DNA from: Halpernia humi
Lineage (GTDB): Bacteria > Bacteroidota > Bacteroidia > Flavobacteriales > Weeksellaceae
Length of the DNA stretch: 64,000 nt
Direction: 5' to 3'
Assembly: GCF_900108025.1 (NCBI RefSeq)
Contig: NZ_FNUS01000002.1
Span: 186,001-250,000 of the forward strand
Position numbers and translations under genes: made by a program. This document shows positions 44,844-54,546 of this stretch, one piece after another (position 1 is the first letter of the stretch; every line of letters starts with the position of its first letter). The notes under the pieces were generated by a model. The model ran no database searches, was not told the origin of the DNA, and worked only from the letters and a program-made list of their open reading frames with translations.

Positions 44844-45098
44844 ATGGGAAAAGGCGATAAAAAATCTAAACGCGGTAAAATAATAGCGGGAAGTTATGGC
44901 AAATCGAGAATGAGAAAATCATCAACTCCGCTCTACGTTTCTTCCGTAGAACTAAAAGAGAAAGTAGAAAAAAAGCCCAAGGAAACTGCAAAAAGTGTAG
45001 CCAAGCCAAAAGCCAAAGTTGCTGCTAAAAAGCCAGAAGAAAAAGAAACTAAAACTGCAAAACCGAAAGCAGATAAAGCAAAAAAAACCGAAGAATAA
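44844..45098 (+). CDS. 30S ribosomal protein bTHX
   Basis: 84 residues. The first 30 residues, MGKGDKKSKRGKIIAGSYGK then SRMRKSS, are the bTHX family (small basic protein in the 30S head). The rest is a Lys/Ala/Glu-rich tail with repeated KPK and PKA words that is not needed for the ribosomal core and is common in flavobacteria. The stop codon lies in the loop of the terminator hairpin. Confidence 0.85.
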   Translation: MGKGDKKSKRGKIIAGSYGKSRMRKSSTPLYVSSVELKEKVEKKPKETAKSVAKPKAKVAAKKPEEKETKTAKPKADKAKKTEE

Positions 45099-45112
45099 TC
45101 TTCGGTTTTTTG
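45085..45112 (+). terminator. Terminator overlapping the end of the bTHX gene
   Basis: AAACCGAAGA / TCTTCGGTTT stem with loop ATAA and a T-run. The left arm encodes the last codons (KTEE) and the stop is in the loop. Confidence 0.85.
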
Positions 45113-45134
45113 ATATAAAAATTCTATTAATCAA

Positions 45135-45806
45135 TTATTTTCCGCCTAAAAGGCCGCCAAGCAATCCGCCTAAAAGGCCGCCACCGCCAGATTGTTGTTG
45201 CTGGCCTCCACCACCAAGAACACTTCCTAAAATATTACTTAAAGGATTTCCTGAATCTGGGCTAGAACTTCCACCGCCAAGAACACTTCCCAAAATATCA
45301 TTGATTGGGTTTGTAGATTGCCCTTGTGCCTGTTGGGACGCATTTCCTAATATTCCGCCTAGTAAATCGCTTAATCCGCCGCCAGACGTTACGCCGTTGG
45401 ATTGTTTTTCTTTGCCAAGATAACCCATAATTACGGGTGCCAACATTGCTAAAATCGGCCCAATTTTATCCATAGAAATCCCTGTACTTTGGGATAGTTG
45501 ATTTTCAACTTGCGATTGGTCGCCGCCAAAAACGTGTCCCAAAATTGAACTTCCTTCCGCTTGTCTGTTCACTGCTTGTGAAGGATCATTTAAGATGCTT
45601 CCATCGTGGTCTTTGTCTAATGCAGCATTTAAGTTATCTGCTTCTGCAGGATTTTCTTGCGATTTTTTCTTCAAATAGGAAATTACTAATGGTGCAGCAA
45701 CTGCAAGAAGTGCAATGACTTGGGATTTACTAATTCCGAACTTATTTCCGGCTTGCTCTGCTACTTGATCACCGGCATTTCCGGTAATGAGATCAATTAA
45801 ACTCAT
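45135..45806 (-). CDS. DUF937 domain protein
   Basis: 223 residues with DUF937 features: ISKSQVIALLAVAAPLVISYLKKK at the N-terminus, then a repeat of the same theme, IGPILAMLAPVIMGYLGKEK. A Ca-binding-like loop DKDHDGSIL sits near residue 64. The C-terminal 80 residues are low-complexity Gly/Ser/Gln with LLGGLLGGLLGG, and they contain two repeats of NxILGSVLGGG. Cytosolic by appearance; function unknown. Confidence 0.82.
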   Translation of the reverse strand: MSLIDLITGNAGDQVAEQAGNKFGISKSQVIALLAVAAPLVISYLKKKSQENPAEADNLNAALDKDHDGSILNDPSQAVNRQAEGSSILGHVFGGDQSQVENQLSQSTGISMDKIGPILAMLAPVIMGYLGKEKQSNGVTSGGGLSDLLGGILGNASQQAQGQSTNPINDILGSVLGGGSSSPDSGNPLSNILGSVLGGGGQQQQSGGGGLLGGLLGGLLGGK

Positions 45807-45965
45807 AATTTGTGTTTTTTATTTAAAAAAGTTAATAATCATTAAAATTAAAAATTTATTTCGTTTCAAAATTCTATATAATCATAATTTTTAGTTAAAA
45901 TTTCGGTTAATGTTTTAAACAGCACTTTCATATTTTCAAAATTTCTGAAATCACGCTCAAAAGTT

Positions 45966-45973
45966 TATCTTTG
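45966..45973 (+). promoter_or_regulatory. -7 box of the aspS promoter
   Basis: TATCTTTG, a perfect Bacteroidota -7 box, 71 bp upstream of the aspS ATG. No TTG at the -33 spacing was found. Confidence 0.55.
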
Positions 45974-46044
45974 CAGGCAAGTTTCTATTATCAGTTTTAA
46001 TGGAAAAAGCGGTAGAAAATTAATCTTTATTAAATCAATTTTAA

Positions 46045-47796
46045 ATGTTCAGATCTCATACAAACGGAGAATTATCAAGTAAGCAAATTGGTCAGAAAGT
46101 AACACTTTCCGGCTGGGTACAAACCATTAGAGACAAAGGTTTTGTTTTGTGGATCGATCTTCGCGACCGTTATGGAATTACACAGTTGGTTTTCGATGCA
46201 GAAAGAACATCTTCAGAATTATTAGACGAGGCTCGGAAATTGGGTCGGGAATTTGTGATTCAAATTGAAGGAAACGTTATCGAAAGAACTTCAAAAAATC
46301 CAAATATCGCGACAGGTGAAATTGAAATTTTAGTTGAAAAATTAACGGTTTTAAATGAATCTTTGGTGCCGCCTTTTACCATAGAAGATCAAACCGACGG
46401 TGGCGAAGAACTTCGCATGAAATACCGCTATTTGGATATTAGAAGAAATACCGTTCGTGAAAAGTTGATTTTTCGTCACAAAATGGCTCAAAAAGTAAGA
46501 AATTATTTATCAGATCAAAATTTTATAGAAGTTGAAACGCCGGTTTTAATTAAATCTACACCAGAAGGCGCGCGAGATTTCGTCGTTCCAAGTAGAATGA
46601 ATCCAGGACAGTTTTATGCGTTACCACAATCGCCGCAAACTTTCAAACAATTGTTAATGATTGGCGGAATGGACCGTTATTTTCAAATTGTAAAATGTTT
46701 CCGTGATGAAGATCTTCGCGCCGACAGACAACCAGAATTCACACAAATAGATTGCGAAATGGCGTTTGTAGAACAAGAAGATGTTCTGGAAATTTTCGAA
46801 GGAATGACGCAAACTTTATTAAAAGATATTACCGGAAAAGATTTCGGAAAATTCCCGAGAATGACTTTTGAAGATGCCATGAAAACTTACGGCAACGACA
46901 AACCGGACATCAGATTTGATATGAAATTTGTTGAGGTTAATGATTTGGTTAAAGGTAAAGACTTTAAAATATTCGATGATGCAGAATTGGTTGTAGGAAT
47001 TAATGTAGAAAATTGTGCAGACTACACCAGAAAACAAATTGATGCTTTGGCAGATTGGGTAAAACGCCCGCAAATAGGCGCTTCTGGATTAATTTGGATC
47101 AAATTTCAAAATGATGGCGTAATTACTTCTTCCGTAAATAAATTTTTTAATGAAGAAGATTTAAAGAAAATTGTAGAAAAATTCGGCGCAAAACAAGGCG
47201 ATTTAATTTTGTTAATGTCCGGCGAAACTTTAAAAGTGAGAACCCAACTTTCCGCTTTGAGAATGGAATTGGGGAATCAATTAAATTTGAGAAATCCAAA
47301 AGAATTTGCACCACTCTGGGTGGTAGATTTTCCACTTTTGGAATGGGACGAAGAAACCGAAAGATTTCACGCAATGCATCATCCATTCACGGCACCAAAA
47401 CCGGAAGATGAACATTTATTGGAAACAGATCCAGGAAAAGCCAGAGCAAATGCTTACGATTTGGTTTTAAATGGCAACGAAATCGGTGGCGGATCTGTAC
47501 GGATTTTCGATAAAGAAATGCAGTCGAGAATGTTTGATTTGTTAGGTTTTACAAAAGAAGATGCGGAAGCGCAATTCGGCTTTTTAATGAACGCCTTTAA
47601 ATATGGCGCGCCGCCGCACGCAGGTTTGGCCTTTGGTTTTGACAGATTAGTAGCCATTTTAGACGGCAATGAAGTAATTAGAGATTACATTGCTTTTCCA
47701 AAAAATAATTCCGGACGCGATGTGATGATTGATGCGCCCTCAAAAATTGCGGATTTGCAGTTGGATGAATTAGAACTTAAATTGAATTTAAAATAG
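46045..47796 (+). CDS. aspS: Aspartyl-tRNA synthetase AspS
   Basis: 583 residues. OB-fold anticodon domain at the N-terminus ([20 protein letters not shown]), class II motif 2 [18 protein letters not shown], a GAD insert, and motif 3 [15 protein letters not shown]. The 3' end from 47701 is duplicated, with changes, at 48545-48638 behind the NYN gene, so the present end of aspS seems to have come in with an insertion and replaced the older one without loss of function. Confidence 0.97.
   Translation: MFRSHTNGELSSKQIGQKVTLSGWVQTIRDKGFVLWIDLRDRYGITQLVFDAERTSSELLDEARKLGREFVIQIEGNVIERTSKNPNIATGEIEILVEKLTVLNESLVPPFTIEDQTDGGEELRMKYRYLDIRRNTVREKLIFRHKMAQKVRNYLSDQNFIEVETPVLIKSTPEGARDFVVPSRMNPGQFYALPQSPQTFKQLLMIGGMDRYFQIVKCFRDEDLRADRQPEFTQIDCEMAFVEQEDVLEIFEGMTQTLLKDITGKDFGKFPRMTFEDAMKTYGNDKPDIRFDMKFVEVNDLVKGKDFKIFDDAELVVGINVENCADYTRKQIDALADWVKRPQIGASGLIWIKFQNDGVITSSVNKFFNEEDLKKIVEKFGAKQGDLILLMSGETLKVRTQLSALRMELGNQLNLRNPKEFAPLWVVDFPLLEWDEETERFHAMHHPFTAPKPEDEHLLETDPGKARANAYDLVLNGNEIGGGSVRIFDKEMQSRMFDLLGFTKEDAEAQFGFLMNAFKYGAPPHAGLAFGFDRLVAILDGNEVIRDYIAFPKNNSGRDVMIDAPSKIADLQLDELELKLNLK
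47701..47796 (+). repeat. aspS 3' end, present copy (left boundary of an insertion)
   Basis: The stretch encodes [20 protein letters not shown] followed by [10 protein letters not shown] and stop. It aligns with 48545-48638 (about 90% over the first 75 bp). Confidence 0.85.
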
Positions 47797-47805
47797 AAAA
47801 AAAGA

Positions 47806-47831
47806 AACGCTCTCAAATAAATGAAAGCGTC
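47806..47831 (+). terminator. Possible terminator after the present aspS end
   Basis: ACGCTCTCA / TGAAAGCGT stem with one mismatch, without a clear T-run. A second small hairpin AAAGAT/ATCTTT follows at 47837-47852. Confidence 0.45.
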
Positions 47832-47880
47832 GGACAAAAGATGCTATCTTTTGTGATGTTCTTGGTGCAAAGATAAGAAA

Positions 47881-47900
47881 TAGTTTCATATATGAAACTA
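47881..47900. promoter_or_regulatory. 20-bp perfect palindrome at the NYN gene start
   Basis: TAGTTTCATA followed by TATGAAACTA, a perfect dyad 13 bp upstream of the chosen ATG and overlapping an alternative ATG at 47892. It may be an operator or a trace of the insertion. Confidence 0.55.
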
Positions 47901-47912
47901 AATTTAAAAAAA

Positions 47913-48527
47913 ATGAAAAAAGAAAGAGTAATTGTTTACATTGATGGATTTAATCTATATTTTGGATTAATGGAGGCTGGTTTTGATTATTTACGCTGGC
48001 TTAATGTAAAATTACTCGCAGAGAATATCATTAATAGTAATCAAATTTTAGAAAAGGTCATTTATTTTACTAGCAGAGTTAATGGAAATCCTGATAAACA
48101 AAAAAGGCAATCTACTTATTTAGAAGCATTGGAAGTAAAAAACGTAGATATAATATATGGTCAATATAATTTTAATACTGAGGAATGCAAAAGATGTGGA
48201 AATGTTTGGGCAAATCCAAAAGAAAAAATGACTGATGTAAATATAGCAACGCAAATTTTGATTGATGCTTTTAATAACAAATTTGATATGGCTATATTGA
48301 TTTCAGGTGATAGTGATTTAGTCCCGCCTTTAAAAGTGATTAACTCTCAATTCAAAGACAAAAGAGTATTTGTAGCATTTCCACCAAAAAGAAATAGTGT
48401 TGCTTTAAAAAATCAATCAAAAGGATCAATGGTCATTGGTCGAAAAACCTTAAAAGAATCACAGTTAGAAGAAGCAATCAAAAATAAATTTGGTTATATT
48501 TTGACAAAACCTAATGAGTGGAGTTGA
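47913..48527 (+). CDS. NYN domain protein (PIN-like nuclease fold)
   Basis: I start at 47913 (MKKERVIVYIDGFNLYFGL); an ATG at 47892 would add seven residues. 204 residues. Acidic residues of the NYN/PIN-like active site are visible: YIDGFNLY (Asp11), KMTDVNIATQILIDAF, and LISGDSDLVPPLK. A CxxC pair in EECKRCGNVW may bind metal. Members of this group are predicted RNases. The gene lies inside the duplicated aspS 3' ends, so it appears to be the cargo of a small inserted unit. Confidence 0.85.
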   Translation: MKKERVIVYIDGFNLYFGLMEAGFDYLRWLNVKLLAENIINSNQILEKVIYFTSRVNGNPDKQKRQSTYLEALEVKNVDIIYGQYNFNTEECKRCGNVWANPKEKMTDVNIATQILIDAFNNKFDMAILISGDSDLVPPLKVINSQFKDKRVFVAFPPKRNSVALKNQSKGSMVIGRKTLKESQLEEAIKNKFGYILTKPNEWS

Positions 48528-48544
48528 TATTAAAAAAAATTCTT

Positions 48545-48638
48545 AAAAAATAATTCCGAACGCGATGTGATGATTGATACACCTTCAAAAATTGCGGATT
48601 TGCAGTTGGATGAATTGAGTTTGAAAATTAAGGATTAA
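48545..48638 (+). pseudogene. Detached older 3' end of aspS
   Basis: Reads [20 protein letters not shown] then DELSLKIKD and stop, a diverged second copy of the aspS C-terminus with no start codon of its own. A good intrinsic terminator follows at once, as expected for the original end of the gene. Confidence 0.85.
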
Positions 48639-48644
48639 ATTATC

Positions 48645-48669
48645 AGCGGTTTTTTTGCCCGCTTTTTTT
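48645..48669 (+). terminator. Intrinsic terminator behind the aspS remnant
   Basis: AGCGG / CCGCT stem with a T-rich 9-nt loop and a run of seven T. Confidence 0.75.
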
Positions 48670-48702
48670 ATATATTTAAATTAAATTATTTTAAAAATTA
48701 AT

Positions 48703-49641
48703 ATGATTGAATTAAAATCAAAAATCGCCCAATTTGAATTTGAAAATCCTCTAATGAACGCTTCTGGCGTTTGGTGTGAAAACGCTGAAAAATTAGATGA
48801 AATGAAAAATTCATCATCAGGAAGTTTCGTTACCAAAAGTGCGACGCCGCAATTACGCGAAGGAAATCCGTCGCCAAGATATGTAGAAGTGCCGCTCGGA
48901 AGCATCAATTCTATGGGTTTGCCGAATTTGGGTTTTGATTTTTATTTGAATTATTCCTTAAAATTTCAAGAAGAAAATCCGGGAAAAATAAATTTTCTTT
49001 CGATTGCAGGAATGTCGATGGAAGATAATTTGGAAATGCTTCACAAACTGAATGACAGTGATTTTAAAGGTTTAACGGAACTCAATTTATCTTGCCCAAA
49101 TGTGCCCGGAAAACCGCAAATTGGTTATGATTTTGAAGCGACAGAAAAAATTTTAGAAAAGGCTTTTGAGTTTTTTAAAAAACCTCTCGGTGTAAAATTA
49201 CCGCCTTATTTTGATTTTGCCCATTTTGATGAAATGGCAGAAATTTTAAATCAATTTCCGTTGGCTTATGTAAATTGCATCAATTCTGTGGGAAACGGTT
49301 TATACATTGATACTGAAAATGAAAGTGTAGTCATAAAACCAAAAGACGGTTTTGGCGGTATTGGCGGCGCTTATGTGAAACCAACGGCTTTGGCAAATGT
49401 TCGCGCGTTTTACACAAGATTAAATAAAAATATTAAAATAATTGGTTGTGGCGGCGTAGAAAGTGGAAAAGACGTTTTTGAACATTTATTGTGCGGCGCA
49501 GAAATGGTGCAAATTGGAACGCATTTAGCAAGAAATGGCGTTCAAGTTTTTGACAAAATTTTAACGGAACTTTCAGAAATTATGAATCAAAAAGGATACA
49601 ATTCTATTGATGAATTTCGCGGTAAACTAAAAAGTCTTTAG
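48703..49641 (+). CDS. pyrD: Dihydroorotate dehydrogenase, class 1A type
   Basis: 312 residues, no N-terminal membrane helix. The catalytic cysteine Cys131 lies in [15 protein letters not shown], as in class 1A enzymes; class 2 has Ser. FMN contacts [17 protein letters not shown] and [10 protein letters not shown] are visible. The length matches the soluble, fumarate-using class 1A (Lactococcus A form). Many flavobacteria rely on class 2, so this may be an acquired or second copy. Confidence 0.9.
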   Translation: MIELKSKIAQFEFENPLMNASGVWCENAEKLDEMKNSSSGSFVTKSATPQLREGNPSPRYVEVPLGSINSMGLPNLGFDFYLNYSLKFQEENPGKINFLSIAGMSMEDNLEMLHKLNDSDFKGLTELNLSCPNVPGKPQIGYDFEATEKILEKAFEFFKKPLGVKLPPYFDFAHFDEMAEILNQFPLAYVNCINSVGNGLYIDTENESVVIKPKDGFGGIGGAYVKPTALANVRAFYTRLNKNIKIIGCGGVESGKDVFEHLLCGAEMVQIGTHLARNGVQVFDKILTELSEIMNQKGYNSIDEFRGKLKSL

Positions 49642-49675
49642 ATTGATTTTATTTTAAATTATTTTAATGAATGCG

Positions 49676-49738
49676 GTCCCGGATTTCGCAGATTTTTAAT
49701 TCATTGATCTGCGCAATCTGTGTAATCTGCGAGATAAA
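49676..49738. repeat. Short-word repeat between pyrD and ruvC
   Basis: The words GATTTCGCAGATTT, GATCTGCGCAATCTGTG and AATCTGCGAGAT are variants of one 10-12-bp unit. Similar words often flank GxxExxY genes, as at 3817-4384. Confidence 0.6.
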
Positions 49739-49740
49739 AT

Positions 49741-50295
49741 TTACCGCTTGCGTTCCGGGTTTTGCTTTAAAAAAGCATCCCAACCAGTGTAAGATTTTTC
49801 AGCAGAAATATTGCCAGAATTGAAATGGTGACAAACTGCAACCGCCAAACCATCAGAAGCATCCAAAGATTTTAAAGGTAATTCTTTTAAATTAAATAAA
49901 TTTTTCAGCATTCCCGCGACTTGTTCTTTACTCGCGTTTCCGTTTCCAGTGATGGCCATTTTCACTTTTTTGGGAGAATATTCACAAATCGGGATATTTC
50001 GGTGTAAACTCGCCGCCATTGCTACGCCTTGCGCACGTCCCAACTTCAACATAGATTGAACATTTTTCCCGAAAAATGGCGCTTCCAAAGCCACTTCATC
50101 CGGATGAAATTCATCAATTAAAGCCAAAGTTCGATCGAAAATTACTTTCAGTTTCGTCTCGTGGTTGGGGTATTTTTTTAAAATCAATTCGTGGATGGAA
50201 ATTAATTCTAATTTATTTTTTTTAATAGAAATCAAGCCGAAACCCATAATTGAAGTTCCGGGATCAATTCCTAAGATAATTTTTTCGCTTTGCAT
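49741..50295 (-). CDS. ruvC: Holliday junction resolvase RuvC
   Basis: 184 residues. Catalytic acids in ILGIDPGTSIMGFGLI (Asp11), VALEAPFFGKN (Glu), and SLDASDGLAVAVCHH (Asp, with the final His-His). RuvC cuts Holliday junctions moved by RuvAB. Length is normal. It stands alone, convergent with pyrD. Confidence 0.95.
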   Translation of the reverse strand: MQSEKIILGIDPGTSIMGFGLISIKKNKLELISIHELILKKYPNHETKLKVIFDRTLALIDEFHPDEVALEAPFFGKNVQSMLKLGRAQGVAMAASLHRNIPICEYSPKKVKMAITGNGNASKEQVAGMLKNLFNLKELPLKSLDASDGLAVAVCHHFNSGNISAEKSYTGWDAFLKQNPERKR

Positions 50296-50341
50296 TAGGG
50301 CAAATTTAAAGATTAAGTTTTAAAAAGTTTAAAATATTTTA

Positions 50342-50369
50342 ATACATAAGAAAATTATGCATAACTTTG
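50342..50369 (+). promoter_or_regulatory. PadR gene promoter with overlapping inverted repeat
   Basis: TAACTTTG at 50362-50369 is a good -7 box, 20 bp before the ATG. Just upstream ATACATAA and TTATGCAT (50342-50362) form a near-perfect inverted repeat, a candidate site for autoregulation by the PadR protein. Confidence 0.5.
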
Positions 50370-50388
50370 TAAGGTATTAAAAAATATT

Positions 50389-50715
50389 ATGGCTAAAAAA
50401 AATGCATTATATAAAGGAACGCTTCAAAATATTATTTTGAAATTGCTTTCGACGGAAGTGAAAATGTACGGTTATCAACTTATGCAGCGTGCAAAAGAAC
50501 TCACAAAAGGCGAACTTGAAATGACGGAAGGCGCGCTTTATCCGCTTTTGCATAAATTAGAAAACGAAGGTTTAATCTACGCCGAATTGCAAAATGTAAA
50601 CGGCCGCGATCGGAAATATTATTTCCTAACCAACAAAGGAAAACGCCAACAAAGCGAGCAGGAAGTAGAAATGAAAAGTTATCTGTTTAATCTAAATAGC
50701 ATTTTTAACGTATGA
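50389..50715 (+). CDS. PadR family transcriptional regulator
   Basis: 108 residues with the PadR winged helix: YGYQLMQRAKELTKGELEMT, EGALYPLLHKLENEGLI and the wing GRDRKYYFLTNKG. It overlaps the next gene by 4 bp (ATGA), so the two are co-translated. PadR proteins with a membrane-protein partner gene are common in Bacillota and Bacteroidota; the signal is unknown. Confidence 0.9.
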   Translation: MAKKNALYKGTLQNIILKLLSTEVKMYGYQLMQRAKELTKGELEMTEGALYPLLHKLENEGLIYAELQNVNGRDRKYYFLTNKGKRQQSEQEVEMKSYLFNLNSIFNV

Positions 50716-51434
50716 TTACTTCAGAACAAAGCCGAAAATTTGGCGAATTTTTAAATGGGAAAAATTTGCCTTTAGATTTAAAAGTTGAGATTTTAGATCA
50801 TATTTCAGAGCAAATGAATTATAAAACAGAAGTTGAAGGAAAAGATTTTGGGATGGCTTTTTCAGAGGTTAAAGAATCTTGGAAAGCGGATTTGGTGATG
50901 AAGAAAAGATTTTATTTTTGGCCAAATATTACGAAAATACATCGAGAAACTGCATATATGTCTGACATTGAGATATTTAAAAAAGCGAGTTTAACTTTTG
51001 GAATTTACTGTATAATTTCGACTGCACTAATCTTTTATAGTAAAACTGCAGCATCAAATTTTATATTTTCTGTTAATCTCATTATAACAGTTGTTTTTGC
51101 CATTTTACTGATTTCCAATTTTAAGATATTAAAATCAACCTTTCCAACTAGAGCAAAAAGGAATATTAGTTTTGTGCAAAATGGAGGAAATAATCTTATT
51201 TTATGCACGCTTTGGATTGGAAATTTTGTTTTGTACAATTTTAACGAAAGATTTGAGAAATATTATATCGCTATTCATAAAATAATTTTTGATGGAAGTA
51301 TCAATTTTGAAGCAATTCAAGCAGTTACAATATTTAACATTTTTGTTTTCGGCTGGATTTACGGTTTTCTCTATTTTTTAGAGTACAAGAAATCTTTAAA
51401 AATATTAGAACAGAAAATAAATTTTAAACTTTAA
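50712..51434 (+). CDS. Membrane protein with N-terminal HAAS-like domain
   Basis: 240 residues. A soluble region of about 80 residues (LPLDLKVEILDHISEQMNY ... FSEVKESWKADL) precedes four hydrophobic helices. The N-terminal part resembles the HAAS-type domain often encoded with PadR regulators. The next gene encodes a protein with the same layout and clearly related N-terminus. Function unknown; probable target or partner of PadR control. Confidence 0.75.
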   Translation: MITSEQSRKFGEFLNGKNLPLDLKVEILDHISEQMNYKTEVEGKDFGMAFSEVKESWKADLVMKKRFYFWPNITKIHRETAYMSDIEIFKKASLTFGIYCIISTALIFYSKTAASNFIFSVNLIITVVFAILLISNFKILKSTFPTRAKRNISFVQNGGNNLILCTLWIGNFVLYNFNERFEKYYIAIHKIIFDGSINFEAIQAVTIFNIFVFGWIYGFLYFLEYKKSLKILEQKINFKL

Positions 51435-51510
51435 CATGGTTGCATTTTTCTTTAAAATAGCAGTTCAAATAGTAAGTTTAATTTTAGATAGAATAATTTG
51501 AATTTAAAAT

Positions 51511-51539
51511 CCTTGTCAAGGTTTTAAACCTTGACAAGG
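51511..51539. repeat. Palindrome CCTTGTCAAGG, full copy
   Basis: CCTTGTCAAGGTTT and AAACCTTGACAAGG form a hairpin just upstream of the second membrane-protein gene. A half copy (CCTTGTCAAGGTTT) recurs at 54703-54716. Confidence 0.8.
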
Positions 51540-51551
51540 TTGAAAAGTATA

Positions 51552-52280
51552 ATGATGATAACCAAAACACAAGAAACCGAAATCTGCGATTATCTCTTAT
51601 CCAAAAAACTTCCGATTGATATTTTAATCGAAGTACAGGATCATTTTATTTCTGAAATTTATCATTTGGAAAGAGAAAATGATTTGCAATTTCCTGAGGC
51701 TTTTAAAGAGGTAAAAGAAAACTGGCGAAAAGATTTGACTTTGTCCTGGAAAGGAGAATTTAGTCTCATTGATTCAACAGATTTTATGCGGAAAATAACC
51801 AAGCAAATTGAAAGAGCCAATATTTTGCAATCGCTAAAATTTGTGATTCCTTCTGTTTTTATCATTTTTTTAGTTGCTAATTTCAGCAATGTCAATTTCT
51901 TTCAAGCATTCTTTATTACGGCAATTTTTCTTCCACTATTGTATGCATCAATTAATTATATTAGACATTACAAAGAATTCCGTTTGCCTAAAAAATACCA
52001 CTCACAAATTCTTACTTTACACCAAAACGGCATTTTTATATTTTTTTTAGTCATTTCACCGATGATTAATGTTTTTTCGAAATTTTTTGATGAACCTAAA
52101 GAATTTCAAGAAATGCTTTCATTTAATTTTTCAGGAATTACAGATTTGAAGATAGTAATTGTTTTTTTATCTCAACTTTTGGTCTTCGGCGGAATAAGTT
52201 ATTCTTTAATATCGCAAGAAAAATATTTAAAACAAATAAAAAGCGTAAAACCCTTTTTGAAATATTTAAAACCAAGTTGA
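51552..52280 (+). CDS. Membrane protein, paralogue of the upstream one
   Basis: I start at the ATG at 51552 (MMITKTQETEICDYLLSKK), not at the TTG at 51531 inside the palindrome. 242 residues: LPIDILIEVQDHFISEIYHL and FPEAFKEVKENWRKDL align with the upstream protein, then four hydrophobic helices. Similarity between the two suggests a tandem duplication, later separated by the palindrome repeat. Function unknown. Confidence 0.72.
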   Translation: MMITKTQETEICDYLLSKKLPIDILIEVQDHFISEIYHLERENDLQFPEAFKEVKENWRKDLTLSWKGEFSLIDSTDFMRKITKQIERANILQSLKFVIPSVFIIFLVANFSNVNFFQAFFITAIFLPLLYASINYIRHYKEFRLPKKYHSQILTLHQNGIFIFFLVISPMINVFSKFFDEPKEFQEMLSFNFSGITDLKIVIVFLSQLLVFGGISYSLISQEKYLKQIKSVKPFLKYLKPS

Positions 52281-52388
52281 AAAATTTTTAAGGCAAGAAG
52301 AAATGAAAAAAATGTTTTCAATATTTGCCTTGCGCCTTAAAATAATCCAAATTATATGAAATTGCGTCTTTGCGTTAAAATTAAAAAT
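52281..52388. repeat. Short-word repeats between the membrane protein and uvrB
   Basis: Words such as TTGCGCCTTAAA and GCGTCTTTGCGTTAAA, a type of repeated wording seen in many Bacteroidota intergenic regions. No gene. Confidence 0.45.
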
Positions 52389-54380
52389 CTAATCCGTTTT
52401 CAACATCGCAATTTCATCCCGCAATCTCGCTGCTTCAATAAAATCTAGATTTTTCGCCGCTTTTTCCATCGCTTTTTTCTTGGCGGCAATCAGAACATCT
52501 GTGTTTTCGCCGTAAGACGCTTTTTCTTCAGCTACTTTTTGAAGCAAATCTTTTTGTGTGTATTTCGGATCTGGGAAATCTTTACTTCTTCCCACTAAAG
52601 TTTCACTGATTTTTTTGTTTAATGCAGTCGGAACTTTGCCATGTTTGGTGTTATATTCCATTTGTTTTTCTCGTCGATAATTGGTTTCATCAATGGCTTT
52701 TTGCATAGAACCTGTGATTTTATCGGCGTAAAGAATGGCTTTTCCATTTATATTTCTCGCTGCACGACCAATGGTTTGAACTAAAGAACGTCTCGAACGC
52801 AGCATTCCTTCTTTGTCTGCATCTAAAATCGCCACTAAAGAAACTTCGGGTAAATCGAGACCTTCTCGTAGTAGATTGACACCAACCAAAACATCAAAAA
52901 CGCCCAAACGTAAATCTTGCATAATTTGGATTCTTTCTAAAGTTTCTACATCTGAGTGAATGTAACGTGTTCTAATGCCGAATTTTGTAAAATATTTCGT
53001 TAATTCTTCCGCCATTTTTTTGGTTAAAGTCGTGACCAAAGTTCGCTCATCGATTTCAACTCTTTTTTGGATTTCTTCAATTAAATCATCAATTTGGTTT
53101 AAAGAAGGTTTAATTTCAATAACTGGATCTAAAAGCCCTGTTGGACGGATAATTTGTTCAATATAAGTTCCGCCAGATTTTTCTAATTCATAATCTGCCG
53201 GCGTCGCAGAAACGTAAATTACCTGATTTTGCATGTCTTCAAATTCCGGAAATTTTAGCGGACGATTGTCCATCGCTGCAGGAAGCCTGAAGCCGTGTTC
53301 TACTAAAACTTCTTTCCGACTTCTGTCGCCGCCATACATCGCGTGAACTTGCGGAATCGTAGCGTGACTTTCATCAATGACCATCAAGAAATCTTTTGGA
53401 AAATAATCTAACAGACAAAACGGGCGAGAACCAGGCGTTCTTCCATCTAAATAGCGGGAATAATTTTCAATTCCGCTGCAATAGCCGAGTTCTTTTATCA
53501 TTTCCAGATCGAATTCTGTGCGTTCTTCTAAACGTTTGGCTTCAAAAGGTTTTTCAATTGCTCTAAAAAATTCAACTTGTTTTACCAAATCATCCTGAAT
53601 CGCCTTTATGGCGCCGATCATCGTTTCTTTTGAAGTTACAAATAAATTGGCTGGATACACTTTTATTTCATCAAAATCAGACATCACATTTCCAGAAACG
53701 GGATCAAAACTTTGGATGGTTTCAATTTCATCACCAAAAAATTGAAAACGAATTGCATTATCCGCATAAGCAGGATAAACATCTACAACATCTCCTTTTA
53801 CACGAAATGTGCCGCGCTGAAACTCATTTAAAGTTCTGGAATACAACGCACTAACTAAAGCGTGAAGTAACTTTGTGCGAGAAATTTTCTCGTTTTTTTT
53901 AACTTCAATTAGAGATTTATTAAACTCCGATGGATTTCCGATACCGTAAATACAGGAAACCGACGCCACAATTAACACGTCTCTTCTGCCCGAAAGCAAA
54001 CTTGCCGAAGCGGAAAGTCTTAATTTTTCTACTTCTTCATTGATGGAAAGATCCTTTTCAATATAAGTGTTGGATGAGGCGATATAGGCTTCAGGTTGGT
54101 AATAATCATAATAACTCACAAAATATTCTACGGCATTATTTGGAAAAAATTCTTTAAATTCCATAAACAATTGCGCTGCCAAAGTTTTATTGTGCGCTAA
54201 AATCAAAGTGGGTTTCTGCACTTCATTAATCACGTTTGCAATCGTAAAAGTTTTTCCAGAACCAGTTACGCCCAAAAGTGTTTGGTATTTTTCGCCGATA
54301 TTTAAACCTTTTACTAAACTTTCAATTGCTTGTGGTTGATCGCCGGTTGGTTTATATGCAGATTCTAATTGAAATTTCAT
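52389..54380 (-). CDS. uvrB: Excinuclease ABC subunit UvrB
   Basis: 663 residues. Walker [11 protein letters not shown] (Gly40-Thr44), the beta-hairpin region [24 protein letters not shown]-type VIDESHATI, helicase motif [11 protein letters not shown] and a C-terminal UVR motif ([17 protein letters not shown]). Nucleotide excision repair damage verification. Length is normal. Confidence 0.97.
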   Translation of the reverse strand: MKFQLESAYKPTGDQPQAIESLVKGLNIGEKYQTLLGVTGSGKTFTIANVINEVQKPTLILAHNKTLAAQLFMEFKEFFPNNAVEYFVSYYDYYQPEAYIASSNTYIEKDLSINEEVEKLRLSASASLLSGRRDVLIVASVSCIYGIGNPSEFNKSLIEVKKNEKISRTKLLHALVSALYSRTLNEFQRGTFRVKGDVVDVYPAYADNAIRFQFFGDEIETIQSFDPVSGNVMSDFDEIKVYPANLFVTSKETMIGAIKAIQDDLVKQVEFFRAIEKPFEAKRLEERTEFDLEMIKELGYCSGIENYSRYLDGRTPGSRPFCLLDYFPKDFLMVIDESHATIPQVHAMYGGDRSRKEVLVEHGFRLPAAMDNRPLKFPEFEDMQNQVIYVSATPADYELEKSGGTYIEQIIRPTGLLDPVIEIKPSLNQIDDLIEEIQKRVEIDERTLVTTLTKKMAEELTKYFTKFGIRTRYIHSDVETLERIQIMQDLRLGVFDVLVGVNLLREGLDLPEVSLVAILDADKEGMLRSRRSLVQTIGRAARNINGKAILYADKITGSMQKAIDETNYRREKQMEYNTKHGKVPTALNKKISETLVGRSKDFPDPKYTQKDLLQKVAEEKASYGENTDVLIAAKKKAMEKAAKNLDFIEAARLRDEIAMLKTD

Positions 54381-54546
54381 ATTGATAGAAAAAAGAAAAA
54401 GAACAAAATTTATTTTTTGTTCTTTACAAAATTACGAAAAAAAGGAAGAGAAAAGATTTAGATTACATTTTTAGAGTTTTGGAATAAAAGTTAAATCTCC
54501 CAAAAATTTGAAATTTCGTTGGAATCTCAACTGTAATTTTCAGGTG

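Noticed and set aside
45019-45423. Plus-strand frame rich in Pro opposite the DUF937 gene
   Set aside because: The Pro-rich content mirrors the Gly repeats of the DUF937 gene on the other strand, and the frame runs through a terminator.
47868-47875. TATCTTTG on the minus strand before the NYN gene
   Set aside because: It points into the 3' end of aspS, where no minus-strand gene exists, and no -33 box is present.
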